Below are positions 28,972-36,619 of a stretch of DNA of 64,000 nt, in pieces. Source of the DNA: UBA6623 sp965238125 (lineage in GTDB: Bacteria > Acidobacteriota > Terriglobia > Bryobacterales > UBA6623). Location: positions 1 through 64,000 of the forward strand of contig OZ250179.1 in NCBI GenBank assembly GCA_965238125.1, given 5' to 3'. Position numbers and translations under genes: made by a program. The notes under the pieces are model-generated. The model ran no database searches. It saw only the letters and a program-made list of their open reading frames with translations, and was not told the DNA's origin. Each line of letters starts with the position of its first letter. Within the stretch, counting starts at the first letter, position 1.

Positions 28972-29196
28972 ACATACAAAGACGTACGTACCCCAAAAAA
29001 GTGTCACTTTATTTTGCGAGACTCAATAGGCGGGAATTCCGCGCCGTGTTGGCAATATTACCCGCGGAGATAAAGAGTACTTGTGGTGGATAGGAGCGGT
29101 CCGCGAGTTGGTGATACGATAAACCAGCCAGAACTCAAACAAGGGGATGATCCTGCTTGTCCAGAGGGTCGGCCTATTTTTGACGGTGCTCTCGCG

Positions 29197-30066
29197 ATGG
29201 TAAAGATTCCCGTGCTCGCATGGCGAATTCCCGCCGCGATCGCCGCGTTGGGGTGCGTAAGCCTTTTCGGACAGGTCGTTCGAGGTCCGTATCTCCAGCT
29301 CGGCATCCGCATTGCCGCGGTCACGAAACAAATCGACGCCCGCCCCGACGATGCCGAACTCTACTTGCGGCGCGGTAGTCTTCATCGTGAACACCACAAC
29401 TGGGAGAGAGCTCTCGCCGACTTTGCCTGGGCGGCGGAGGTGGCGCCGAATTTCGCCGACGTCCACCTGGCGCGCGGCCGCATGTGGTTCGACGCCGGTA
29501 AGTTCACCGAAGCCCGCGGCGAGCTCGATCGCTTCTTGTCGCTGAGACCCGGCCATGCGCTCGGGCTGATCTCCCGCGCGCGTGTGTTTAGGGCGATGGG
29601 TGAACAGGCGGCGGCCGGGGAAGACTTTGAGCGCGGCATCCGAGCCGCTGATCGCCCCGGGCCGCAATTGTTTCTCGATCGATCGCGCGCCTTCGCCGCC
29701 GCCGGGGAGTTCGAGCGCGCTCTGTCGGGACTCGACGAAGCGGTCACGAGGATGGGGCCGATTCTCGCGATTGAGTCCTACGCGATCGAATTGGAAGAGA
29801 CGCGGCATCGCTATGACGAAGCGCTATCGCGCCTCGATCGGATGCGCGATCGGCTGCCGAAGGAGCGGTTTCTACACCGGCGTGGCGGTCTGCTGGAGCG
29901 TGCCGGCAGGCACGACGAAGCTCGGGCGTGCTATCGCGAGGCCCTGGCTCACCTCCATACTCTTCCGCCTCGAAGACGCGACGCGAAACCGTTCGTGGCT
30001 CTGAAGGTCGAGCCGGCCGCAGCGGTGGAGCGTCTCGAGGGCGCAACTCTTGCCCGCCGACCGTGA
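29197..30066 (+). CDS. TPR-repeat protein with N-terminal membrane or signal segment
   Basis: About 289 residues from ATG 29197 (MVKIPVLAWRIPAAIAALGCV). The N-terminal hydrophobic stretch is a signal peptide or anchor. The rest is tetratricopeptide repeats: DDAELYLRRGSLHREHHNWERAL-type units recur about every 34 residues through residue ~240 (APNFADVHLARGRMWFDAG, GHALGLISRARVFRAMGE). Such proteins serve as periplasmic or membrane scaffolds. The open frame extends further upstream to 29083, but there is no conserved sequence there. The substrate or partner is unknown; the ABC transporter pair begins 100 bases downstream. Confidence 0.7.
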   Translation: MVKIPVLAWRIPAAIAALGCVSLFGQVVRGPYLQLGIRIAAVTKQIDARPDDAELYLRRGSLHREHHNWERALADFAWAAEVAPNFADVHLARGRMWFDAGKFTEARGELDRFLSLRPGHALGLISRARVFRAMGEQAAAGEDFERGIRAADRPGPQLFLDRSRAFAAAGEFERALSGLDEAVTRMGPILAIESYAIELEETRHRYDEALSRLDRMRDRLPKERFLHRRGGLLERAGRHDEARACYREALAHLHTLPPRRRDAKPFVALKVEPAAAVERLEGATLARRP

Positions 30067-30166
30067 ATCGATGTAGGCCCGGTTTGGGGCGGTTTGGGGC
30101 AGTCCCGAGCGTCCCGAGAACCGGATACGCTAGCATGAAGCACCGTTTCCGCTTCTTGCCGCCGCC

Positions 30167-30907
30167 ATGAACGATTCGGTCGAACATCCGATCCGCGTCG
30201 AATCGGTTACGCACCGAATCGGCGAGGCTGTCTTGGTCGAGGATCTATCGTTCTCGGTACGTCGCGGCGAAACGCTGGTGCTGCTGGGGCGAAGCGGCTC
30301 GGGCAAAACGACGGCGCTACGATTGATCAACCGCCTGATCGAGCCTTCTCGGGGGACGGTGTATGTCGAGGGCCGGGCCACGACCGAATGGGATCCGATT
30401 CCGCTCCGCCGCCGCATCGGCTATGTCATTCAAGAGATCGGGTTGTTTCCGCACTTCACCGTGGCCGAAAACGTAGGTTTGGTCCCGGCGCTTGAAGGAC
30501 GCTCCAAGAGCGAACAGACGGCCCGCGCCGTCGAGTTGCTCGAGAAGGTCGGCCTTGATCCCGCGGCCGTGGCCGAGCGCTTTCCCGATCAACTTTCCGG
30601 CGGACAACGCCAGCGCGTCGGCGTCGCCCGGGCCCTCGCCGCCGACCCGCCGATCCTGCTGATGGACGAGCCCTTCGGCGCGCTCGACCCGATCACGCGC
30701 TCGGAAGTTCAGCGCGAGTTCCTCTCCATGCGCGCCGCTCTCGACAAGACAATCGTTTTCGTCACCCACGACGTTCGCGAAGGGCTGCGGTTCGCCGACC
30801 GCATCGCGGTGATCGAGCACGGCAAGGTCGCCTGGGAGGGCTCGCCGGACGAGTTTCGGGCAGGCGGCGCGGCCGTGATCCAACCCTTTCTGGAGTTGCT
30901 CCAGTGA
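30167..30907 (+). CDS. ABC transporter ATP-binding protein, glycine betaine/osmoprotectant (OpuCA/ProV) type
   Basis: 246 residues with all ABC ATPase motifs: Walker A LGRSGSGKTTAL, Q-loop YVIQEIGLFPHFTVAEN, signature LSGGQRQRVGVARAL, Walker B ILLMDEPFGALD and the H-loop FVTHDVREGL. The Q-loop wording is typical of the quaternary-amine importer subgroup. It lacks the C-terminal CBS regulatory domains found in full ProV/OpuCA proteins. It overlaps the permease gene by four bases. Confidence 0.85.
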   Translation: MNDSVEHPIRVESVTHRIGEAVLVEDLSFSVRRGETLVLLGRSGSGKTTALRLINRLIEPSRGTVYVEGRATTEWDPIPLRRRIGYVIQEIGLFPHFTVAENVGLVPALEGRSKSEQTARAVELLEKVGLDPAAVAERFPDQLSGGQRQRVGVARALAADPPILLMDEPFGALDPITRSEVQREFLSMRAALDKTIVFVTHDVREGLRFADRIAVIEHGKVAWEGSPDEFRAGGAAVIQPFLELLQ

Positions 30908-31533
30908 GCCTACTTTCCTATCTCGCCCAATATCAGTCGCAGCTCATCGCGCGCACGGGAGAACATATCGGCTTGGTCGCGGTTTCGATGATCCTGGCGG
31001 CGGCGATCGGGATTCCGGCGGGCGTATGGCTCACCCGCCGCCCGTCGGCCGAGCGCTGGGTGCTGGGTATCGCGAACACGGTGCAGACCATTCCGAGCCT
31101 GGCGTTGTTCGGTTTCTTGATTCCGCTGCCGCTGCTCGGCGGCATCGGACCTCGGTCGGCGATCGTCGCCTTGGTGCTCTACGCGCTGCTGCCGATCATC
31201 CGCAACACCTACATCGGCATCTCGGGCGTTGACAAGTCAGTCCGCGAAGCCGCCGTGGCGATGGGCATGACCGACCGGCAGTTGCTGCGGATGGTCGAGC
31301 TGCCGCTGGCGGCGCGGACGATCATGGCGGGCATCCGCGTGGCCACGGTTACCGGCATTGGCGTCGCGACGATCGCGGCGCTGATTGGCGCCGGCGGCTT
31401 GGGAGACTTCATCTATCGGGGGATTCAAACCGTCAACGCCGGGCTGTTGCTGCTGGGGGCGGTGCCGGCGGCGCTGATGGCGTTGGCGGCGGATTTCGGT
31501 TTGGGATGGATTGAAAAAAAGCTGGTGCGGTGA
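30904..31533 (+). CDS. ABC transporter permease, OpuCB/ProW type
   Basis: 209 residues, five to six hydrophobic segments. It has the conserved TVQTIPSLALFGFLIPL and the EAAVAMGMTDRQLLRMVELPLA loop (EAA motif contacting the ATPase), followed by GIGVATIAALIGAGGLGDFI. This is the membrane subunit of a quaternary-amine/osmoprotectant importer. No substrate-binding protein gene follows; the downstream pair is unrelated. The binding subunit must be elsewhere or has been lost. Together with the trehalose cluster ~3 kb upstream it suggests an osmotic-stress locus. Confidence 0.85.
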   Translation: MSLLSYLAQYQSQLIARTGEHIGLVAVSMILAAAIGIPAGVWLTRRPSAERWVLGIANTVQTIPSLALFGFLIPLPLLGGIGPRSAIVALVLYALLPIIRNTYIGISGVDKSVREAAVAMGMTDRQLLRMVELPLAARTIMAGIRVATVTGIGVATIAALIGAGGLGDFIYRGIQTVNAGLLLLGAVPAALMALAADFGLGWIEKKLVR

Positions 31534-31630
31534 AGAGGGGGCTCTGAATCCGCGTTTGCGTTTTTTCGGGTTTCGGGTAGCTCGTCGGTTTTGCCATAAT
31601 AGGAATCGACTTCTCTCAAAGACACCGGTC

Positions 31631-32116
31631 ATGCTCAGGAGACTTACATCTCTCCTAGTGGCCGCCCTTCTCGCGAACGCCGTTTCGCCGGCCCTGTCGG
31701 CAGGTATCCCCGGCAAAAAAGCTGTCTATCGCGGCGGAACCCTGCCTTTCCCGGAGGTTTCCACCGTCGGTACGATGGCGACAACCGACGTGCGCCATTT
31801 CGTCTTTCGCCACAAAAAGGGCGAGCTGCGAATACCCTACGGCAATGTAAATTCCCTCGAATACGGCCAAAAATCCGGCCGTAGGTTGGGGCTCGCGATC
31901 GCCTTTTCGCCGGTCTTTCTGCTGTCGAGGAAGCGGCGTCACTATCTGACGATCGGCTATATCGACGTCGAGGGCAACCAGCAAGCGGCGGTCTTCGAGT
32001 TGGGCAAGAAGATCGTTCGCATAACGTTGGCCGGACTCGAGGCACGCAGCGGTCTCAAGGTGGACTATAAGGTGGACTATGAAGACGAGAAAGCACGGAG
32101 GTCGATGAACAAATGA
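31631..32116 (+). CDS. Secreted protein of unknown function (LEYGQKSGRR family)
   Basis: 161 residues, with a signal peptide (MLRRLTSLLVAALLANAVSPALSA). The mature part includes ELRIPYGNVNSLEYGQKSGRR, then a hydrophobic FSPVFLLSRKRRHYLTIGY and QAAVFELGKKIVRITLAGLEAR, ending in a charged DYKVDYEDEKARR. I associate this combination with a family common in Acidobacteria, without known function; the middle resembles a bacterial PH-like beta structure, but that is a guess. It overlaps the next gene by four bases, so the two are translationally coupled. Confidence 0.65.
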   Translation: MLRRLTSLLVAALLANAVSPALSAGIPGKKAVYRGGTLPFPEVSTVGTMATTDVRHFVFRHKKGELRIPYGNVNSLEYGQKSGRRLGLAIAFSPVFLLSRKRRHYLTIGYIDVEGNQQAAVFELGKKIVRITLAGLEARSGLKVDYKVDYEDEKARRSMNK

Positions 32117-32745
32117 AAGAGTTCGGCCGGTTTCTAATCCTCGTGTGGACAGCCCTCGCCGGCGTGTATGGCGTGGGAGCCGCCGAAGCGCCCACCCCGC
32201 TGAAGCAAAGGCAACTGCTGGAGCTTCTGAAAATCGAACGAATCTACGTTGACCCGCTCAACGGCGCCGGCAGCGAGCCTCTGCGCGACCTGCTGATCGG
32301 CAGCTTGCAGCGGGCCGGCGTCTTCGCCATTGTCGAAAATGAGGAACGCGCCGATGCGTACTTGCGGGGCGCGGCCGAGGACCTTGTTTATACCGACTAC
32401 TACCGTAGCCGCGAGGGGTTGAACGTTCGTGGGTCAAGTTCGGCGAGCGAGAGGGAAGCGGGCGAATCGCAATACTTTTCCGGCAGTTTCGGCATCGGCG
32501 ACACCGAGGCCTTCTCCCGCCGCGAGCGGAAACACGATGCCATGGCGGCGGTGCGATTGGTGTTGCGCAACGGGGACGTGATTTGGTCGACGACCCAAGA
32601 AAGCTCCGGAGCCAAGTACAAGGGCGCCGGGGCCGACGTGGCCGACAAAGTCGCCAAAGAGCTCGACGCGGCTTACCGCTGGGCCTTGAAAATCCGAAAA
32701 AAGGCCGATTCGGCTCCGGTTTTCCAGAGCCCCGAGGAGAAGTAG
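32113..32745 (+). CDS. Secreted protein of unknown function, coupled to the preceding gene
   Basis: 210 residues with an N-terminal signal sequence (MKEFGRFLILVWTALAGVYGVGA). It contains ERIYVDPLNGAGSEPLRDLLIGSLQRAGVFAIVENEERAD-type sequence (described in parts), resembling periplasmic proteins of the CsgG/TolB-N kind in which a DUF with variable sheet and helix computes a per-gene value; then VRLVLRNGDVIWSTTQES and VADKVAKELDAAYRWAL. That last block is typical of lipoprotein-like outer-membrane-associated families. No catalytic motif is visible. The overlap with its upstream partner suggests they form one complex. Confidence 0.65.
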   Translation: MKEFGRFLILVWTALAGVYGVGAAEAPTPLKQRQLLELLKIERIYVDPLNGAGSEPLRDLLIGSLQRAGVFAIVENEERADAYLRGAAEDLVYTDYYRSREGLNVRGSSSASEREAGESQYFSGSFGIGDTEAFSRRERKHDAMAAVRLVLRNGDVIWSTTQESSGAKYKGAGADVADKVAKELDAAYRWALKIRKKADSAPVFQSPEEK

Positions 32746-32811
32746 AGTTATTTCCCGGGCCCCAAAGCCTGGTGTACAATGGGGGAGAATCTCGGCAACG
32801 GAGGCCCGCTC

Positions 32812-33819
32812 ATGGCACAGGATAGTTCGCGGCGTGATTTCTTCAAAACGACTTTCGGCGGCGCGATGACGGCGGCGCTGGCGCAAAACGCGTTGGCGCA
32901 GCAAGACAGCCCCAACGGCCTACCGACCAGAAAACTCGGGCGCACGAATGAGCAAGTGTCGCTGTTGTGCTTGGGAGGCTGGCACATCGGCGCAGCGGCC
33001 AACAAAGATCGCAAGGAAGCCATTCGCATCATGCACACCGCGATTGACGAGGGCATGACGTTCTTCGACAATGCCTGGGATTATCACGACGGCGGTTCCG
33101 AAGACGTGATGGGCGAAGCGTTGGCCTCGGGCGGCCGCCGCGACAAAGTCTTCCTGATGACGAAGAACTGCGAGCGCGACTACGAGGGCAGCAAGCGCAA
33201 TTTGGAAGAGAGCCTCCGTCGGCTGCGCACCGACCGTCTCGATCTATGGCAGTTCCACGAGATGGTCTACGACAACGACCCCGATTGGGTGTTTGATAAA
33301 GGCGGGTTAAAGTACGCTCTCGAGGCGCAGAAAGCCGGGAAGGTTCGCTACATCGGCTTCACGGGCCACAAAGATCCGCGCATTCACCTCAAGATGCTCG
33401 GCAAGCCGTATGATTGGGCCAGTGCGCAGATGCCGATCAACATCATGGACGCCCACTATCGCAGCTTCCAAAAACAAGTGGTTCCGGTTTGTCTGGAGAA
33501 GAACGTCGGCGTCATCGGCATGAAGAGTCTGGCGGGCGGACGGATTCCGAGAGAGACCAAGGTGACGGCGGAAGAATGCATCCGCTATGCACTGAGTTTG
33601 CCGGTCTCGACTCTTTGTGTCGGCATCGTGTCGATGAAAGACCTCCATCAGAGCCTCAAGATCGGGCGCGGCTTCAAGCCCTTGGCCGACAGCGACAAGG
33701 AACGCCTGATCTCGATGACGGCGGGTGAAGGCGCCGACGGCCGGCATGAACTTTTCAAGTCGAGCCAGAGGTTCGACGGCCCTCATCACCGCAAACAACA
33801 CGGCTTCGAGATCGCCTAG
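32812..33819 (+). CDS. TAT-exported aldo/keto reductase (paralogue 1)
   Basis: 335 residues from ATG 32812. The twin-arginine signal is SSRRDFFKTTFGGAMTAALA. The AKR barrel starts TRKLGRTNEQVSLLCLGG and shows the active-site Asp/Tyr in FFDNAWDYHDGG, Lys in FLMTKNCERDY and His in DLWQFHEMVYD. The C-terminal cofactor region has GIVSMKDLHQSLKIGR. It probably reduces or oxidises a carbonyl compound with a nicotinamide or alternative cofactor; export of a folded protein suggests that the cofactor is loaded before transport. It is highly similar to the protein of 52558-53580. Its TAG stop codon is the first three bases of a family E repeat. Confidence 0.88.
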   Translation: MAQDSSRRDFFKTTFGGAMTAALAQNALAQQDSPNGLPTRKLGRTNEQVSLLCLGGWHIGAAANKDRKEAIRIMHTAIDEGMTFFDNAWDYHDGGSEDVMGEALASGGRRDKVFLMTKNCERDYEGSKRNLEESLRRLRTDRLDLWQFHEMVYDNDPDWVFDKGGLKYALEAQKAGKVRYIGFTGHKDPRIHLKMLGKPYDWASAQMPINIMDAHYRSFQKQVVPVCLEKNVGVIGMKSLAGGRIPRETKVTAEECIRYALSLPVSTLCVGIVSMKDLHQSLKIGRGFKPLADSDKERLISMTAGEGADGRHELFKSSQRFDGPHHRKQHGFEIA

Positions 33820-33999
33820 CCCGCATTTCTCACCGCCTGACGAGCAAAGCACACGATAGGCCCGCCATTACTTCGTTGCGCTTGCTCGCCGTGCTCACCG
33901 TACTGTTCAAGTACGCCTCCGCGCGCCAAGCGGCGCGCGCCTCGTACTGACGGACCTTTCATGCACTTTGCCTCGCCACGCGGTGAGAAAAGCGGGCTA
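33817..33999. mobile_element. Family E element (MITE-like), copy 1, supplying a stop codon
   Basis: 183 bp with ~20 bp inverted ends TAGCCCGCATTTCTCACCGC (33817-33836) and GCGGTGAGAAAAGCGGGCTA (33980-33999). The TAG at its left tip is the stop codon of the aldo/keto reductase gene. A second copy lies at 36287-36482 and a partial end at 52515-52560. Confidence 0.7.
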
Positions 34000-34103
34000 G
34001 TCAGCGTGGTCCGGCACCCCGGCGAATCCCGCTCCCCGACGCCTCAGGCGAAAATGGGGGACTGCCGGCCGGCACGGGCCGCCCCAAGAATTTCCGGAAG
34101 AGT

Positions 34104-34227
34104 CCGTTTCTCTGAACGCGCGGCATTCATAACACCGCCATGAAAACTCGCTTTGGTCGAGGCGTTTTCGGAGAAGACATACCGGCACGAATGCCGGTAC
34201 GGCACGCACGAATGCGTGCGCCACGTC
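34104..34227. repeat. Fragment of repeat C and single arm of repeat A
   Basis: 34104-34146 is a fragment of family C (GTCCGTTTCTCTGAA, TTCATAACACCGCCATGAAAA). 34173-34227 is a single family A arm containing TACCGGCACGAATGCCGGTA and the CGTGCGCCACGTC tail. Together with the family E element these fill the gap to the next gene; 34000-34103 holds only a GGGGGACTGCC-like fragment. Confidence 0.65.
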
Positions 34228-34258
34228 AGGCGGGTTCGACATCGTGGGAAAACGGCGG

Positions 34259-35224
34259 CTACGCGCCGAGATAATCCCAGTCGCGTCCGCCATTCGAGGC
34301 AGTGAGGATGTCACGCTTCCAGTCTTCGAGCCTCGGTCCGGACAGCTTTTGCGCCTTGTCGCGCATCAGTGCCATCTCGGCCGTCTCGAGCTGCTTGAAC
34401 TCTTGCGCGAAGCGCACATCGTCCTCGATTTGCCCCAGCGTCGTGCACCCCACCGCCAAGCAGTGAATCGGCAAACTCAGTGTATAGTGGATACACTTTT
34501 TCGCGCTGAACATTTGCAACAGCTTGGCGTTGGCCGTGCTCTTCATGCCCTGGATGCCCAGACCGCGCTCGACGGCTTTCGGCAGAACCTGGTGCTCGAA
34601 GCTGAGGTAGGAGGGGTCGGCCGGGTTGAGCGGCATCAGAATCGTGTCATAGCCGTCATAGAGCTCGAGCATCTTCAAGTGGGCGGCCGGGTCGTGATGC
34701 CCGGTGAAGCCGATAAAGCGGCACTTGCCGGCCTTTTTGGCGGCTTCGAAAGCTTCAATCGCACCGCCCGGCGCAAAGATCTTTTCGAGATCCTCGTCGG
34801 AGGTGACCGAGTGAATTTGCCACAGATCGACATAGTCGATCTTCATGCGTTTAAGCGACAGGTGCAGTTCCGCTTCCGCGCCTTCGCGGGTACGGTCGGT
34901 CGACTTTGTGGTGATGAAGACGTCCTTGCGGACTTCCGCCAACACAGCGCCGTAGACTTCCTCCGAGCGCCCGTGCCAATAGCCGTGGGCGTTGTCGAAG
35001 TAGTTGATGCCGAGATCGTAGGCTCGCCGCGTGATGGCCTTGGCTTCCTCGAAGGTGTTCAGCGGGAAGCGCCCGCCCGCCTGGCCGATGACGGTGAGCT
35101 TTTCGCCGGTCTTCCCGAAGGTTCGTTTCGGGATATCTCCGGGCTGCAGTTTCGCGCCTGAACCGGGGACGGCCGCGGCGGTCAGTCCGGCCAGCGTACC
35201 TCCGACAAAATGACGACGTTTCAT
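34259..35224 (-). CDS. Exported aldo/keto reductase (divergent paralogue 2)
   Basis: 321 residues from ATG 35224. The N-terminus MKRRHFVGGTLAGLTAAAV is a short TAT-like export signal with a single RR pair. AKR motifs: GKTGEKLTVIGQAGG, NYFDNAHGYWHGRSEE (Asp/Tyr), VFITTKSTDR (Lys), DLWQIHSVTSDED (His), and the nicotinamide-side GIQGMKSTAN. It is clearly distinct from the two close paralogues (32812 and 52558). The substrate is unknown. It converges on the preceding aldo/keto reductase across a block of repeats. Confidence 0.85.
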   Translation of the reverse strand: MKRRHFVGGTLAGLTAAAVPGSGAKLQPGDIPKRTFGKTGEKLTVIGQAGGRFPLNTFEEAKAITRRAYDLGINYFDNAHGYWHGRSEEVYGAVLAEVRKDVFITTKSTDRTREGAEAELHLSLKRMKIDYVDLWQIHSVTSDEDLEKIFAPGGAIEAFEAAKKAGKCRFIGFTGHHDPAAHLKMLELYDGYDTILMPLNPADPSYLSFEHQVLPKAVERGLGIQGMKSTANAKLLQMFSAKKCIHYTLSLPIHCLAVGCTTLGQIEDDVRFAQEFKQLETAEMALMRDKAQKLSGPRLEDWKRDILTASNGGRDWDYLGA

Positions 35225-35308
35225 GATCCCTCCCGCGAGAGGCCTCGACCGCGAGGCCGCTTCTAGGGACATCATAACATGGGCCAAACCGAGCCAGGCG
35301 CCACCCAA

Positions 35309-35454
35309 AACCGACCCGCGCGCGTTAGGGGCTGTGAAAAAATGGGGGACAGTCCACTTCGCGCCGGATGCGACTACTGGGGCAACGGAACTTATTCGGT
35401 CGGCGCTCGGTACAGTCCCAATTTTTCACAGCCCCTAACGCGTGCGGGTCGGTT
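35309..35454. repeat. Long palindrome, family D, copy 1
   Basis: Nearly perfect ~35-45 bp arms: AACCGACCCGC..CGCGTTAGG then GGCTGTGAAAAA on the left, mirrored by TTTTTCACAGCCCC and TAACGCG..GCGGGTCGGTT on the right, around a centre with GGGGGACAGTCC and GGTACAGTCCC. A related palindrome is at 44750-44875. It ends 67 bases before the DUF4097 gene. Confidence 0.75.
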
Positions 35455-35521
35455 CGCGATGCCGTCGCGTAGGGAACAAATGTTACTCTGCCGACGTAGG
35501 TACGGCTGAGAGGAGAGTGTC

Positions 35522-36289
35522 ATGTCGCGAACTGTTTTGGCCGCCGCCGTTGTCGTACTCTTTTCGGCTTGCGGCGGGTTGCCCTTGGGCAACGATGTTC
35601 ACGAAACGTTTGAAACGACGGTCCAGCTTGATTTGGACGGGCGGCTGTCGATTGAGAACACGAACGGCTCGATCCGGATTGAGACCTGGGACCGTGATGA
35701 GGTTCACATCGAAGCCCGCAAGTCGGCATCAAGCGAGCGCGCCTTGGACCGGCTCGAAATCGAAGTGGAGGGCGAGGGTCGGCGAGTGGAAGTGCGCACC
35801 CGCTTTCGCCGACTGGGCTGGTGGGGAAGTGGGGGCGAGGTGGAATACCGCCTTCGGGTTCCCGAGACGGCCGACGTCGAGGCCGAAACGGTCAACGGAA
35901 CTGTACGGATCGAAGGTCTGGCCGGTGACGCGCTCGCCAAGACCGTCAACGGCGGGGTGCGGGTGGAAGACTGCGAAGGGGCTGTCGAAGCGGGCACGGT
36001 TAACGGTCACGTCGAGGTCCGCTACAGCGATGTTTCCGGCCGCGGGGAGCATGACTTTGCGACCGTGAACGGCGCTGTCGACGTGTATCTGCCGTCGGAT
36101 GTCGAGGGCCAATTCCGCGCCAGGACGGTCAACGGGAGCATCAAGACCGATTTCCCGTTCACGGTCCACGGGATGAAAGTGGTCGGGCCCAAATGGGTCG
36201 ATGAGACGATCGGGGAAGGCGGAGCGGAGTTCTCGTTCAACACGGTCAACGGATCGATTCGGATCCATCGGGCGGAAACGGAGATCTAA
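35522..36289 (+). CDS. DUF4097-family beta-helix lipoprotein
   Basis: 255 residues with a lipoprotein signal (VVVLFSACGG, Cys19). The body is a run of short beta repeats with recurrent NTNGSIRIET, ETVNGTVRIEG, KTVNGGVRVED, GTVNGHVEVRY, ATVNGAVDVYL, RTVNGSIKTDF and NTVNGSIRIHR motifs at roughly 20-30 residue spacing, the DUF4097/DUF4098 adhesin-like pattern. Such proteins form a surface or periplasmic right-handed beta structure of unknown role. The TAA stop is part of the left tip of a family E repeat. The neighbours do not suggest a function. Confidence 0.88.
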   Translation: MSRTVLAAAVVVLFSACGGLPLGNDVHETFETTVQLDLDGRLSIENTNGSIRIETWDRDEVHIEARKSASSERALDRLEIEVEGEGRRVEVRTRFRRLGWWGSGGEVEYRLRVPETADVEAETVNGTVRIEGLAGDALAKTVNGGVRVEDCEGAVEAGTVNGHVEVRYSDVSGRGEHDFATVNGAVDVYLPSDVEGQFRARTVNGSIKTDFPFTVHGMKVVGPKWVDETIGEGGAEFSFNTVNGSIRIHRAETEI

Positions 36290-36482
36290 CCCGCATTTCT
36301 CACCGCCTGACGAGCAAAGCACACGATAGGCCCGCCATTACTTCGTTGCGCTTGCTCGGGGTGCTCACCTTACTGTTCAAGAACGCCCCTCTGCTTAAGA
36401 AATTGGCGCCAAGCGGCGCGCGCCTCGTACTGACGGACCTCTCGTGCACTTTGCCTCGCCACGCGATGAGAAAAGCGGGCTA
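36287..36482. mobile_element. Family E element, copy 2, supplying stop codons at both ends
   Basis: 196 bp with ends TAACCCGCATTTCTCACCGC and GCGATGAGAAAAGCGGGCTA. The left TAA terminates the DUF4097 gene (plus strand). The right CTA, read as TAG on the minus strand, terminates a small open frame at 36480-36602. Confidence 0.7.
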
Positions 36483-36602
36483 ACCCGCGGCGGCCGGCGC
36501 GCCGTATTTCATCCTGTCGAAATGACGGGTGTAGCGGGCGGCGGTCGAGATCACGAACTTCACGCCCTTGGCCCGTATCGGCTTTCCAAGATAGCCCGTC
36601 AC
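36480..36602 (-). CDS. Possible small basic protein downstream of the CrtI-like gene
   Basis: A 40-residue frame starting at GTG 36602, 18 bases after the CrtI-like stop, reading VTGYLGKPIRAKGVKF then VISTAARYTRHFDRMK and ending GAPAAAG at a TAG supplied by the family E repeat. The composition (basic, with aromatic residues) is protein-like, but I recognise no family. It could be the remnant of a longer gene cut by the repeat. Confidence 0.3.
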   Translation of the reverse strand: MTGYLGKPIRAKGVKFVISTAARYTRHFDRMKYGAPAAAG

Positions 36603-36619
36603 GCCGGCGGGACGCGCCC

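Larger units (their letters stand above)
27934..29026 (-). mobile_element. IS630-family insertion sequence, copy 2
   Basis: 1093 bp flanked by TA (27932-27933 and 29027-29028), with CTGAGTCTCGCA / TTGAGTCTCGCA ends. It is nearly identical to copies 3 and 4. It lies between family B repeat DNA and the TPR gene and does not split a recognisable gene. The catalytic Glu is mutated (see orfB), so this copy cannot supply active transposase. Confidence 0.92.

Noticed and set aside
32258..32779. Minus-strand frame opposite the second secreted unknown protein
   Set aside because: Arg/Pro-rich antisense shadow; the plus-strand gene is coupled to its neighbour and has a signal peptide.
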